The notes beneath the pieces are model-generated. The model saw only the letters and a list, made by a program, of their open reading frames with translations. It searched no databases and was not told the origin of the DNA. A stretch of DNA of 64,000 nt, taken from Paraburkholderia ginsengiterrae (lineage in GTDB: Bacteria; Pseudomonadota; Gammaproteobacteria; Burkholderiales; Burkholderiaceae). Each line of letters starts with the position of its first letter. Within the stretch, counting starts at the first letter, position 1. Shown here one piece after another: positions 30,531 through 39,834 of this stretch. The DNA lies in the NCBI RefSeq assembly GCF_001645125.1, contig NZ_LXKA01000371.1:1-64000 (forward strand), written 5' to 3'. The translations under genes and the position numbers were made by a program.

Positions 30531-32516
30531 TCAAAGCCACCAATGCGGGATCAGCCCAGCGTCAGGCGCCTTCCAGTTGGCTGCTTTGACCGTATCAGGC
30601 AGTTCACCCCAAATGGTATCGTCGGCATGGTCGAGAACGATAATCTGGCACTTATAATCCGTTGCCCGGAGGCCCATTTCGAGCACCTCAAAAATTCGTC
30701 GGGTCGCAACGAAATCCTGATCCCGCGTCCGCCTCAGTTCGACCAGATGCTCAGCGTCCGTGTCGAGCTGATTCGCACCTGTTGCGGCACTTGGAAAGTA
30801 CACTTGACTCGGCTGATCGATGACGAGAAAGTTGAACACTGGTGAATTCGAGCGCTCTCGGTCAGACAAGAATTCGTGGATAGCGAGGAACGTTGCGATG
30901 TGATACCCCATCCAGTTCTCTCCGCTCCCGACCTCCCAAAGGTATTCCTTCTTGCTGTTCTCTCCTGCACTAAAGCTTAACGTTAGTTCTTGCTTGTCGA
31001 GTCCGACGTTGCCTCGTTTTTCGAGCTTGAACTCATCGGCGTACTTGCCAATGAGGGCGGCGAGCTTATTGTCAACGGTTTTCTCCCTCGCTTCCTTGTT
31101 TACACCGGTAAGATATTTGGCAACCTCGTCGAGAAGCCCGCTGACTCGTTCGATCTCTTTCGTAAACTCGTCTCTGCCCCGCACAGCTTCAATTCCCATT
31201 AGCAACGCCTGGATCCGCCCGAGAAGAACGTAAACCTTGCTTAACGAATCTCGTGTGGCGCTATCGGTCCTCTGCAGCCCCACTCGCGCAGACCGAGCCG
31301 AATGAAGCTTGCGCTGCGCGTCCACGAGCGCTGTCTTCGCAGCCTCGATCTCCTTATCCACGATGGGGCTCTCGAAGAGTGCGTCCGAGAGCTCTGAAAT
31401 CCGCTCCATCTCTGTTGCAAGGTGGCTGATGACGGTGTGGTGGCTGTCGGTCGCGTTGCCGCAGACAACGCATGTCCCTTGCTTCGACAGACTCGACTTC
31501 AGCCAGTCGAGGTTCACAACGCGGTTGCGCTCAATCTCAACCGCGTCGCTGAATTTTTGGGCCCGCTCCGACAGTCTTTCGAATCCACGGATCTGACGGC
31601 GTAGATCGTCTACAGTCGTCTGTGCCGCTTCTTCTTCGTCTTGAAGTTGTTTGTAGCGCTCGTTAGTAAAGCCATAGTCCGGCGCCTTGAGAGTAGACTC
31701 CAACTCACCCTTGGCATAACGCTCAGCCAACAATTTAAGAGCGGCAACGCGCGCATCGGTACCATCAACGCCTGTCGCTTCAACCATTCCCAGCTCAACG
31801 GCGAGCGACCACAAACGCTCAACCTGGCTCTCCCATGATGACATGACACTTTTGCGAGCCTCCTGCTGCTTTAGCAGTCGATCCAGCTCCCGCAGAAGCT
31901 GAGCGTGCTCGCGCTCCTTCATGAGATAGGTGCCATCGATGATACCGAATGCGAATGGCATCACCTTCTTTAATCGCTCTTTGTGGTCGTAAGTGTCCGC
32001 CTTGAAGAACAGCGTGTTCGGGTTGGCGACGATGTGCTGCGGCAAAAAGTTGAACGCAGCGAGATCTCGATACGACGGACGTCCATCGTGCTGTTTGACC
32101 TTATCACCCTCCTCAAGCGAAAGATTCGTGAGTCGGACGAGGTTATTGAATCTCTCTTTGAATCGCGTGTCGTTATGCGTGTATTCCGGGACCTCGGGAA
32201 GCTCCTCTTCATACGGTGCCAGATAGAATTCGTTGCTGGTCTGCCGCGAACCGGGAGTGCGCCGTGCGACCACGAACGACTTTCCGCTGATGTTCACGCG
32301 CAGGCCGAACCAGGACACGCTGTCGCGAATCTTTCCGACAGGAATCGCGCAGCGACTCGCACCCAGACAGTAGTCGATAATCGAGATGATTGATGACTTG
32401 CCTGTCCTGCTTCGCCCATAGATGATGTTGACTTTTCCTGGCTCGAAAGAAAGCGTATGTATGCCATTTTCCCTGTTCACTGGCCAGAGGATGAGTTCCT
32501 CGATGTGAAATTGCAT
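30531..32516 (-). CDS. ABC-3C system ATPase (DUF3732 type)
   Basis: A 661-residue Rad50/SMC-like ABC ATPase. Walker A is GRSRTGKS (34-41). A long coiled coil carries a zinc-hook-like pair CVVCG (C349, C352) in its middle. The signature-like segment VGSGENW (~529-535) and Walker B FNFLVIDQPS (D567) close the ATPase. The DQPSQVYFP ending of Walker B is typical of DUF3732 proteins. It is the last gene of a three-gene unit with a middle component (2 bp away) and a Cap4-like protein. This is the described ABC three-component (ABC-3C) conflict-system layout, in which the ATPase is thought to sense invading nucleic acid and trigger a nuclease. Confidence 0.88.
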   Translation of the reverse strand: MQFHIEELILWPVNRENGIHTLSFEPGKVNIIYGRSRTGKSSIISIIDYCLGASRCAIPVGKIRDSVSWFGLRVNISGKSFVVARRTPGSRQTSNEFYLAPYEEELPEVPEYTHNDTRFKERFNNLVRLTNLSLEEGDKVKQHDGRPSYRDLAAFNFLPQHIVANPNTLFFKADTYDHKERLKKVMPFAFGIIDGTYLMKEREHAQLLRELDRLLKQQEARKSVMSSWESQVERLWSLAVELGMVEATGVDGTDARVAALKLLAERYAKGELESTLKAPDYGFTNERYKQLQDEEEAAQTTVDDLRRQIRGFERLSERAQKFSDAVEIERNRVVNLDWLKSSLSKQGTCVVCGNATDSHHTVISHLATEMERISELSDALFESPIVDKEIEAAKTALVDAQRKLHSARSARVGLQRTDSATRDSLSKVYVLLGRIQALLMGIEAVRGRDEFTKEIERVSGLLDEVAKYLTGVNKEAREKTVDNKLAALIGKYADEFKLEKRGNVGLDKQELTLSFSAGENSKKEYLWEVGSGENWMGYHIATFLAIHEFLSDRERSNSPVFNFLVIDQPSQVYFPSAATGANQLDTDAEHLVELRRTRDQDFVATRRIFEVLEMGLRATDYKCQIIVLDHADDTIWGELPDTVKAANWKAPDAGLIPHWWL

Positions 32517-32518
32517 GA

Positions 32519-33007
32519 TTAATTTGTCAGGAATCTGCTGTAGAGCTGGGCTGTAGACTCACGCGCATACCAAATGGCGAGGCGGTCTATTGCCTGCAAC
32601 ATTTCAGGTGGCGCCTTGGTTGGCTTGCTGCCCTGTGGCCATCTGGCGAAGTTTATGGAGAAGACTAGATTCTCTTCGTCTCTCGCGTCCGTTCGCAAAA
32701 GCTTCGCCGCACACGCAAGGTTGAGCGCGCGACCTGTGACCGGGGCAAAGGCGCTTATCCTTTCCCGAAAGTCGGCCTTTATCTGCGGGCGTTCTGACAA
32801 GACGGCGTGCAATGGCGTGTCAAACTGACGTCGTCTGACCTCATCACAACTCGCCTGATGCCATACGATCGGCAAGACAAGAAGCAGCTTAAGGAAGTCC
32901 GGTCGTTCGGTATGCGCAGAGGATTCCTCAAATGCCCGTACAAATGTCGTCAGGAGCAAGCTGGCAAGTGCGCTGTTGTGAATGAGGTTTTCGTCACGGA
33001 CCTGCAT
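32519..33007 (-). CDS. ABC-3C system middle component
   Basis: A 162-residue protein matching the 'three component ABC system middle component' type by size and pattern: an N-terminal HNSALASLLLTTFVRAF segment, then FLKLLLVLPIVWHQ, then helical repeats. Its ATG overlaps the stop of the upstream Cap4-like gene (TAATG), and 2 bp separate it from the ATPase gene. In these systems the middle component is thought to link the ATPase to the effector. No catalytic residues are expected or seen. Confidence 0.8.
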   Translation of the reverse strand: MQVRDENLIHNSALASLLLTTFVRAFEESSAHTERPDFLKLLLVLPIVWHQASCDEVRRRQFDTPLHAVLSERPQIKADFRERISAFAPVTGRALNLACAAKLLRTDARDEENLVFSINFARWPQGSKPTKAPPEMLQAIDRLAIWYARESTAQLYSRFLTN

Positions 33008-34233
33008 TACGATGCCTCTCCGTCGCTATCATCTTTGGCTGGTGCGAAGGCATCATCCCAATACACAAAAACATCGTCTGCCCGGCGGTTCGCGAGGTCA
33101 TGGTAGTGCCCCAGTGTGAAGTACGGTTCGCTTGTCTCTCGACCATCAAGCGGCGCGCGGTGGTCACCACTCAAAGTATCTCTGGCGATCTTTTTTGCTA
33201 TCGCCATGCCATCACCCTCGTCGATATCACCTTCGAACTCAAGGTATTCATCTCTGATGGCCCGCCAGCGTTGATGAAGCGCGCCATCGCGAGCACTCCA
33301 TGCCCGCTGCAAGACTATCCCAGCGTTGAGTAGCCGGATGCGTTCGGAATAAAAGCTCCAGTAGTGACTTAACGCCCGCGTGCAGTACTCGTCGGATAGT
33401 CGGAGGTGTTGCAATTGTGCGATGAAGAGGAGATCCTTCGCGTCTCCTTTGTGGTACTCGCGCCATGCGATGGAAGCGAGGCTGCGCTCTAGGTACCGGT
33501 CCACCCGATACGCGTTCATTTCCGACCGCAAACGTTCGGCGAAGGGGGGCTTTCGCAACCAGGCTGGTTCACGGCTTATCCATGCCGACTGACAGCAATC
33601 GACTAGCTGCCCTAGCAATCCACGGTAGATTTCCTCCCCTTTGTCGACCAGGTCATCCGTTAAATGGAACAGACGAATCGTAGCGTCCTTGATCCGAACG
33701 CCATCGACCGTTCCGCTGGAGTCCACCAGTTCGATTCGCTCGATGACAAAGCGGAGGGACGCATCGTCGAATCCGCTCACAGCGGCGATCTCCGATTTAT
33801 CGTTCTCACCGACAACAGCCGCTTTTTCTCTAATCTCGGCGATGCAGGCTTCGACCTCCTCAGGCGTGGTTGCGTCACTCAGACGTCTTGCCATCGCCTG
33901 TACAGGGACAGATTTGTTTGTTACGAGGTAATATCGGATTTCGCTGTACTGCTCCCTTGCTTTGACCGCGCTGTCGAGCCAAATGTGAATCGTGTGCCAG
34001 AGATTTTTACTACCGTCCTGATAGGGCTGGCCGCTCTCTTTGATCGTATGCTTGTCTTGCTCGAAGACAGCGTCAATTGTTCCGTCGTCACTCATCCTCA
34101 GTTCAACAACGTCGTCGCCGGTCTCCACACCGATCAAAATGTTGCCGTGAACGCTGGAGAACATACGGTGAAGCGCGCGTTGAAGCTGATAGGTATAGCC
34201 GGCGATCTTTGTTCCCGCCTCGGCAGTTACCAT
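33007..34233 (-). CDS. ABC-3C system effector-type protein with Cap4-like nuclease domain
   Basis: About 408 residues from the ATG at 34233, which follows a GGGGCGGGG purine run; upstream starts at 34266 (ATG) and 34296 (TTG) are also open. The N-terminal domain reads GTKIAGYTYQLQRAL, then GVETGDDVVEL (E37, D40-D41) and VFEQDKHT (Q59, K61), the pattern of Cap4-type dsDNA endonucleases of the PD-(D/E)XK fold. The C-terminal ~200 residues are helical and match the ABC-3C C-terminal-domain proteins. First gene of the unit; the nuclease presumably cuts DNA when the ATPase is triggered. Confidence 0.8.
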   Translation of the reverse strand: MVTAEAGTKIAGYTYQLQRALHRMFSSVHGNILIGVETGDDVVELRMSDDGTIDAVFEQDKHTIKESGQPYQDGSKNLWHTIHIWLDSAVKAREQYSEIRYYLVTNKSVPVQAMARRLSDATTPEEVEACIAEIREKAAVVGENDKSEIAAVSGFDDASLRFVIERIELVDSSGTVDGVRIKDATIRLFHLTDDLVDKGEEIYRGLLGQLVDCCQSAWISREPAWLRKPPFAERLRSEMNAYRVDRYLERSLASIAWREYHKGDAKDLLFIAQLQHLRLSDEYCTRALSHYWSFYSERIRLLNAGIVLQRAWSARDGALHQRWRAIRDEYLEFEGDIDEGDGMAIAKKIARDTLSGDHRAPLDGRETSEPYFTLGHYHDLANRRADDVFVYWDDAFAPAKDDSDGEAS

Positions 34234-34612
34234 AGGCCCCGCCCCCGAAACTAGTCTGTTAAACATAGTAAGTATTAACCGTTCAGTTTCGCTCAAAATC
34301 TGCCGAGGAGGATACCTGTGTTTTTATACAGTCGTGTCGGGCGAAGCTTTCATCCACGGCTAGTCACCGTGGCCAAAAGTCCTTCTGATCGCCAGAACTA
34401 TGCGTTCTGAAACACCGATCAAACCGACATCACCGCGCGCGTATATCGCGTCGGCCGCGACCGGAGTTCGTCAGACGGTGCGGCACTCGCCCCAACCTCC
34501 CGGTAATCGACGCCAACGATATCACCCAGGAGATCTGAACCGTTGTCAACCGGCGTGAATAAGCGGGGGCCATTGTTCGCTAAAGCACTGACTTGCTCCA
34601 TGGATTTTCCGC
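34234..34612. other. Spacer between the two ATPase modules
   Basis: No gene recognised. It contains the promoter region of the ABC-3C unit, and the Rad50-like gene of the next unit ends at 34613 on the same strand. A short minus-strand frame at 34419-34601 has no recognisable content. Confidence 0.4.
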
Positions 34613-37600
34613 TTATGAGGATGACTCGCTAGGTAGCGGCAGAGATATGCGCTTGAATCTGTCGTTCCCCATGAACTCGAATTTTCGCTGGAACAGTGCC
34701 GCTAGCCGAATGTCGGCGGTAGCGAAGAAGACCTGCTTCCGGGTGCGGAGGGCAATCTCCCGCAGGTAGTCCAGGAACGACAGTGTGTTGAGGTCGTCGA
34801 TATGAGCAACAGGATCATCGATGAGAATGACTGGTGGTGCCGATTTGGCGCTGTCGTTTAGCGCAAGGAATATGGACAACGCGAGGGCAGCCCGCTGGCC
34901 AGTGCTCACCTGGGTAACGGCGTGCACCTGCTTATTCTCGCGTCGAATGATGAGTGATTCTTCTGTGAAATCTCCCAGCTCATACTCCTGAGGGGAGTGA
35001 ATTTGTGCGAAGACGGCACTTACCTTATCCTTTATCGCACCGAACGCATCAGCAGTCGCACGCTCCAGGGAGTACTGCTCTACAACCTTCGACAGGGTCT
35101 CGCTCGCTCGAAGAAGGTTGGCGCGCGTCGTTGTATCCGCAGCCAGGTGATCGTTTGCCGTCTTGAGCTCGAGCGTCTTCTCTTCGATGGCAGTTCTCGC
35201 TTGCTCCTCAGCTTGAAACGCATGCTGAGCCTTATCGAAAGCTAGCAAGCAGGCTTCCAGCTGAACCTGAATCTCCTCGATACTCGTACTCGGAGCCACC
35301 TGCAGGAGACGCGCAACTCCATCCAGCTCCAGCAACGCGTTCTCCGCCTGGCGTTGGGCTCGCTCTAGTACTGTGATTTGTTGCGTAAGGTTCACCCGCT
35401 GCAATTGCTCATCAAGCACTTCCGACACCAGGTCTGTAACATCTCGAGCAAGAGTTTTCGCCTGCTCCTGCTCGTTCTCTGCCACCTGCATCTCACTGCT
35501 CGCTTGTTCGCGCAAAGCGCCGAGTGCCGCCTCAATTACCGCTTCACTGACGGGGTCAGCGTCCGGCGGCAGTAACGGCGTTGCATTCGAATCACGCGTC
35601 CTCTCCCAACTTGTCCAGTCAACACCCTGTAGATCAAGCTGGCTTAGGGCATTCCGCCGAGACTGTAAATCTGAGTTGGCGATACTCAAGTCAGCAACCG
35701 TTCTCCGCAGGTCCTCCTGTAGCGTCCCACATGGTGTCGATGCCACCGATTCTGACGCCTCTGCGTACTTCTCCAAGGCATCGAGGATGGTCACGTCCTG
35801 CCGACACCGCAATGTCTGCTCCTTGGCTATTTGCGCATTGCGCCTCAGACTTTCAGACGCACCAGCGCCATGAGACGCGACTAGCGCCTCCAGCTTCGCA
35901 ACCAACTCGGGCGGCGAGTGCTCGGTCTTACACACCGGGCACAGGGCCGCGTCGCCACTACGTTCGATGTAGGCAACTGCGGCATCGTGGAGGTCTCTTC
36001 GGAGCGCGTCAAGAGACTGCCCCAGCTGGATGCTATGGGATAGGGCGAGGTCAGCTATCCCCTCCTGCTCTTGGGCAGAATCTAGTTTCTGCTCCGCGAG
36101 TTCTCGCGCGTCAGAAATGTTGAACGCAGCGTACTCGGCCGTTACCGGAGGCAGCGTTGCGCTGGGTTGATCTCGCAGCAATCGACGAAGGCTTGAAGCT
36201 CGTTCCTCTGCCTCACGAACACCGGACGCGAGTGCAGGTACTCCGGCCTCCAATAGCCGCAACCATTGCTCAAGTTGTGCCTGCTGAGCTTCATTCGACT
36301 TCGCTCTGGCTTGAGCCTCAGAACCTCTCTTCAATGAGGCCTCGTACCTTTCGTGAAGAAGCTTCACAGAGGCTAAGGCCTCGCGCAGTCGAGCCAGCCG
36401 ACGTTCGACCTTCTCGCGAGTGATCGGTGTCTCTGATACGGCCGACTGGAGTAGCCTCGTGGATCGAATCAAGGTGTCGAGCTTCTCTCGCGCTCCTGCA
36501 TCCAACGAACCGCTGTCCGCGCCAACCGACCACGCAGGCGACAATCGAGCAAGTCCATCGCGATACGCCGCAAAAAGAGTGTTTGCCTCAGATGGTGCCT
36601 CGCGGAGCCGCTTAACCTCTGCCTCGAGTAGTTCAACTGCTCGGATCTGATTCGGCAAGCGTTCGTTGAGATTGCGCAGACGCGTCTTTACATCGTCGTT
36701 CAGCTTAGAGAGGTAGTCCCAGAGCTTTGAAGTCTCGGGCCCAACGAGCAGCTTACCCAAATCTTCCCGGATGTCCTCGTGATTGGCATCGGACGATAGT
36801 CGGAACGCCGCGTCAGTGTCGAGAAAGTTGAAACGCGAAAAGCCCTGGCTTATCGCGTTGGACTGATAGTCTGCTCGCCCATACCAAAGGGTGTTCCTCG
36901 CCTTTAGTACCGGTGCAGTCGCGGGCGCCTTGACCGCCTCCCGCGTTCCCTGGTCGTTTTCCAGCGTTCCAACGATGTCGGCGAATGGCGCATCCGGGTC
37001 CCGACGTACCCGGCCGCAATAAAGTGCCTCGATAGCCTCCAACAGAGACGTCTTTCCGGTCCCGTTTGCGCCCACGATGAGGTTAACGTCTCCGAACGCA
37101 AACGACTTCCCCTGGTTAACACGTCTGAAAGACCCGACTTTCAGGTTACGGAGAAGGCCGTTCGCAAGGGGATCCGCCTTCAGAGCGGTCTTCGACGCTG
37201 GAGGCACTGCCTCCGCCTTGAAGGCTCCTCCGTTTGCGATCTGGTCGAGCGCTGTTTTACGTGCAGATTGCTCGATCAATGAACCGAGAGACGCCTCTGC
37301 TAGGAGGCCGGCCCACGTCACACCGACATCAACTACCTGCGCAGGCCCGGAACTTTCGTTCGCAGCCGGTTCTTGCAGACGCAGAACGAGGTCATCCGCT
37401 TCAAGCACGAACTTCCGGGCGAAGTGTCTGTCCGCCTCGATGCGCGCCTTGGCCTTTCCAAACTGGTCGCTCGTTACTGATTTCGGGCCGGCCAGGAAAT
37501 AAAGGTAACTGTTCCAACGCAGGTCACTGTCGGGCGAGAAGAACCCCGCGCCGAGCAGATTCTCCTGAAAGCCCGTCAAATCCTGAGAACGCTCGACGAC

Positions 37601-37741
37601 CGTATCGGATAGGTCAACATAGGCAACCGCGTATGGCTTGTCTCCGTAACGCAGCTCGCCTCGCATGACACCATTGCCAAGGTCTTCGACATGCTGAAAA
37701 TGCTGCGAGATCACCTCGCGCACTGAATCAATGCTGGTCAT
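34613..37741 (-). CDS. Rad50/SMC-like ATPase with an extra N-terminal domain
   Basis: A 1042-residue ABC-type ATPase. Residues 1-190 form a separate domain with a WNSYLYFLAG segment followed by RIEADRHFARKFVL. From memory this resembles the middle component 1 proteins of ABC-3C systems, here fused to the ATPase. Walker A is GANGTGKT (224-231). A long coiled coil spans ~330-900 with a zinc hook CPVCKTEH near residue 602. The signature segment STGQRAALALS is near 946, and Walker B VILIDDPVAHID (DD at 975-976) is followed by a D-loop-like turn. Its ATG overlaps the nitrilase-like gene's stop by 4 bases, so the two are one unit. A DNA-sensing defence role is inferred. Confidence 0.85.
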   Translation of the reverse strand: MTSIDSVREVISQHFQHVEDLGNGVMRGELRYGDKPYAVAYVDLSDTVVERSQDLTGFQENLLGAGFFSPDSDLRWNSYLYFLAGPKSVTSDQFGKAKARIEADRHFARKFVLEADDLVLRLQEPAANESSGPAQVVDVGVTWAGLLAEASLGSLIEQSARKTALDQIANGGAFKAEAVPPASKTALKADPLANGLLRNLKVGSFRRVNQGKSFAFGDVNLIVGANGTGKTSLLEAIEALYCGRVRRDPDAPFADIVGTLENDQGTREAVKAPATAPVLKARNTLWYGRADYQSNAISQGFSRFNFLDTDAAFRLSSDANHEDIREDLGKLLVGPETSKLWDYLSKLNDDVKTRLRNLNERLPNQIRAVELLEAEVKRLREAPSEANTLFAAYRDGLARLSPAWSVGADSGSLDAGAREKLDTLIRSTRLLQSAVSETPITREKVERRLARLREALASVKLLHERYEASLKRGSEAQARAKSNEAQQAQLEQWLRLLEAGVPALASGVREAEERASSLRRLLRDQPSATLPPVTAEYAAFNISDARELAEQKLDSAQEQEGIADLALSHSIQLGQSLDALRRDLHDAAVAYIERSGDAALCPVCKTEHSPPELVAKLEALVASHGAGASESLRRNAQIAKEQTLRCRQDVTILDALEKYAEASESVASTPCGTLQEDLRRTVADLSIANSDLQSRRNALSQLDLQGVDWTSWERTRDSNATPLLPPDADPVSEAVIEAALGALREQASSEMQVAENEQEQAKTLARDVTDLVSEVLDEQLQRVNLTQQITVLERAQRQAENALLELDGVARLLQVAPSTSIEEIQVQLEACLLAFDKAQHAFQAEEQARTAIEEKTLELKTANDHLAADTTTRANLLRASETLSKVVEQYSLERATADAFGAIKDKVSAVFAQIHSPQEYELGDFTEESLIIRRENKQVHAVTQVSTGQRAALALSIFLALNDSAKSAPPVILIDDPVAHIDDLNTLSFLDYLREIALRTRKQVFFATADIRLAALFQRKFEFMGNDRFKRISLPLPSESSS

Positions 37742-39498
37742 GTCTGTTCCAAGGTTTCGTTCGGATCAGCTGAGAGGATGTCTCGCTCATCCATCAACGC
37801 GTCATCAAAGCGGGTCATGCCAGGTAATGGTGCAAATCTCAACTCACCGAAGCGCCGGTAAAGAATGCACAGGCGCGTTTGGTGTGGTCCACCCGCCCGT
37901 CGCAACAGGTCGATAAGCATGGCCGGTATATTCTCCAGCTGCCGGGCCCCTGGCGCCTCCCCGAGATAGCAGATGAGGCCGGGCCTCCCGTCAGCGCAGC
38001 GAACATTGAAGTGGCACGCCCCGGCAGTCCACCCAATCTGCGCGTGGCTATCCGTGCCCTCAATCTGAGGGGGCCATGTCGGTCGAGTATCGAGCTCGTG
38101 GCGAATGTTCGCTATCATCTCGAGCCGGGCGTGGCGAAACTGCACTGCGCCCTGGCTGGTATCTTGTGCAACCGTGATCCGACGGACCACTTCGTCGGAC
38201 TCGATGCGAAACGAGTCGATGTTCTTTAGGCTATGCCAGTCGTCCTTGCCGACGATTGCACCGGCGGAAAGCGCCAGCAAGCGCTCTATGTTCAGGGCGT
38301 TCTCGCCGTCCACGTGCGCAAGTGCGGACCTTGCCTCCGCACTTGCGCGAAGTAGTTGATCGAAACCAGCTTTGCGCGTTTCGCCTTGAGCTCTCCATGC
38401 ACCGCCGATGTTGTCCCACTCATAACGGACCACCGCGTTCGGCCCGTTCTTGTTGGCAAGAACGGCTTGCCCCCTAGTGACGACCTTCGGAACGCGGCAC
38501 TCGAAGACCGCCTCGTCATAGTCAAAAAGAAGCGCATGCCGACGCTCTTTCATGTGGGTGTAGTATAGGCCGAGCCGATGGTTGGGAAGGACGATGTCGT
38601 CGATCTGGGTACAAGCATCCTCCGGGCAATACCAGGTTGAGCCGCCAACAGCCGGCCAAGTCTCCGTATGCCCGTTGTCATCATGCTGAACAATCGTCCT
38701 GGCCCAGTTCAAGCACAGGATGTGGCACTCCGATATCCTCGGGTCGAGATCGAATGCTGTCTTCCGATACTGTCGGTAAACGCTATTACGAGGATCAGGG
38801 TTCAGTTGGATGTGAATGAGAGTGGACCGGTCGACGAGGTCGCTGACATGCGCGTCATCCAGTGCAAAGGCGTCTGAACAGATGAATGCCAAGGTACTCA
38901 AGGTGCCGCAGCGCCCGCGAAATCTGTAGACCCTAGTCCCACGCTTCAGCAGACCCTCTTCGAAAAAGAGGTCGTCTCGCGATGGGTGAGTCTTGAACTG
39001 AACCAGCGCCACCAAACGTGAGTTTCCATCGGTGCGCCTTGTCGCAAAGAGCAAGACCACCGGGTCAAGCAATGGTCGATCCGCGGCCAAGGCGTCGAAA
39101 GGCTCGTGGACAACCTCGCAAGAAACAGCAACATCGCCTTTGAACTGAGCCAATTCCTCTTGGTGGATGCTCTCACAACCAAGTACCCACAAGGCACCAA
39201 GTGGTGGAACAATGCCTTGTTCAACTAGTAACCTGATGGCAGACCAAGGCGTAAAGTACTCTGGCGCTACCGCAAGGTGAGCTCCTCTCTCGTTGGCAAG
39301 CTTTGCAAATGCAATCGCTTTTCGAGCGTTCAGGTCCTGGTCGACCCCACCAATCCGCGCACCACTTGCAAAGATTGGACCGCTCGGCTGAAGAAGCAGG
39401 CAGGTATAAGAGGCCTCTGTTGGGCGAAGCATCTCCAAGTCAGGAGACTCCAAGTCGAGCTGTGCCAGCAACTCGCGAACTTCCCTAACTTCCATCAT
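37738..39498 (-). CDS. Nitrilase-superfamily (carbon-nitrogen hydrolase) fold protein
   Basis: A 586-residue protein. The first ~300 residues carry the three catalytic signatures of nitrilases in order and at normal spacing: E80 in VAPEYFTPW, K169 in VQFKTHP and C207 in LAFICSDAF. This triad hydrolyses or transfers amide or nitrile groups. The C-terminal half is unlike known nitrilases and may bind the partner. Metabolic nitrilases have ~260-350 residues, so this one is much larger. It is the first gene of a two-gene unit with a Rad50-like ATPase (4-base overlap). Nitrilase domains are also known in a defence setting (fused to a reverse transcriptase in DRT type 1). It could be the effector, for example an amidohydrolase or NADase-like enzyme; the substrate is not predictable. 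Confidence 0.75.
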   Translation of the reverse strand: MMEVREVRELLAQLDLESPDLEMLRPTEASYTCLLLQPSGPIFASGARIGGVDQDLNARKAIAFAKLANERGAHLAVAPEYFTPWSAIRLLVEQGIVPPLGALWVLGCESIHQEELAQFKGDVAVSCEVVHEPFDALAADRPLLDPVVLLFATRRTDGNSRLVALVQFKTHPSRDDLFFEEGLLKRGTRVYRFRGRCGTLSTLAFICSDAFALDDAHVSDLVDRSTLIHIQLNPDPRNSVYRQYRKTAFDLDPRISECHILCLNWARTIVQHDDNGHTETWPAVGGSTWYCPEDACTQIDDIVLPNHRLGLYYTHMKERRHALLFDYDEAVFECRVPKVVTRGQAVLANKNGPNAVVRYEWDNIGGAWRAQGETRKAGFDQLLRASAEARSALAHVDGENALNIERLLALSAGAIVGKDDWHSLKNIDSFRIESDEVVRRITVAQDTSQGAVQFRHARLEMIANIRHELDTRPTWPPQIEGTDSHAQIGWTAGACHFNVRCADGRPGLICYLGEAPGARQLENIPAMLIDLLRRAGGPHQTRLCILYRRFGELRFAPLPGMTRFDDALMDERDILSADPNETLEQT

Positions 39499-39834
39499 TC
39501 CAGTGTTCTCCCTGGTTGGTGGACCCCGTTGGGTCAGCCGAGCCTGTGCAAGATTCTACATCCTTGCCATCGCAAGGCGGGATTGTCGACTGCCGCCGAT
39601 GCGGTCATCGACCATTGAGTTCTTCGCGACATGGTGGACCATCGAAAGTGACCGGCTGCGCCGATTATCTGTTTTGCATAATTGCAGCCACCGGCTGTAC
39701 TCCCCAAGCGTCGCCAGGAACACTTCCCATTCAATCTTTCAGGGGGCCTTCGCTCTTAGCACTGTCGCGTGTTTACCGCGATTCCGGGCGTCGCGGCTTA
39801 TTCGCCGATCAGGTCAGCCCGGCAAGCCGGCGAT
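39499..39834. other. Stretch downstream of the antitoxin-like gene; no toxin found
   Basis: A RES-domain toxin would be expected here, downstream of the MbcA/ParS-like gene, but I find no RES motif in any frame. A short minus-strand frame (reading VFLATLGEYSRWLQL) is unrecognised. The nitrilase unit's promoter should be here. Confidence 0.4.

Noticed and set aside
39499-39834. RES-domain toxin downstream of the antitoxin-like gene
   Set aside because: No RES motif found in any frame; the open frame there is short and unrelated.
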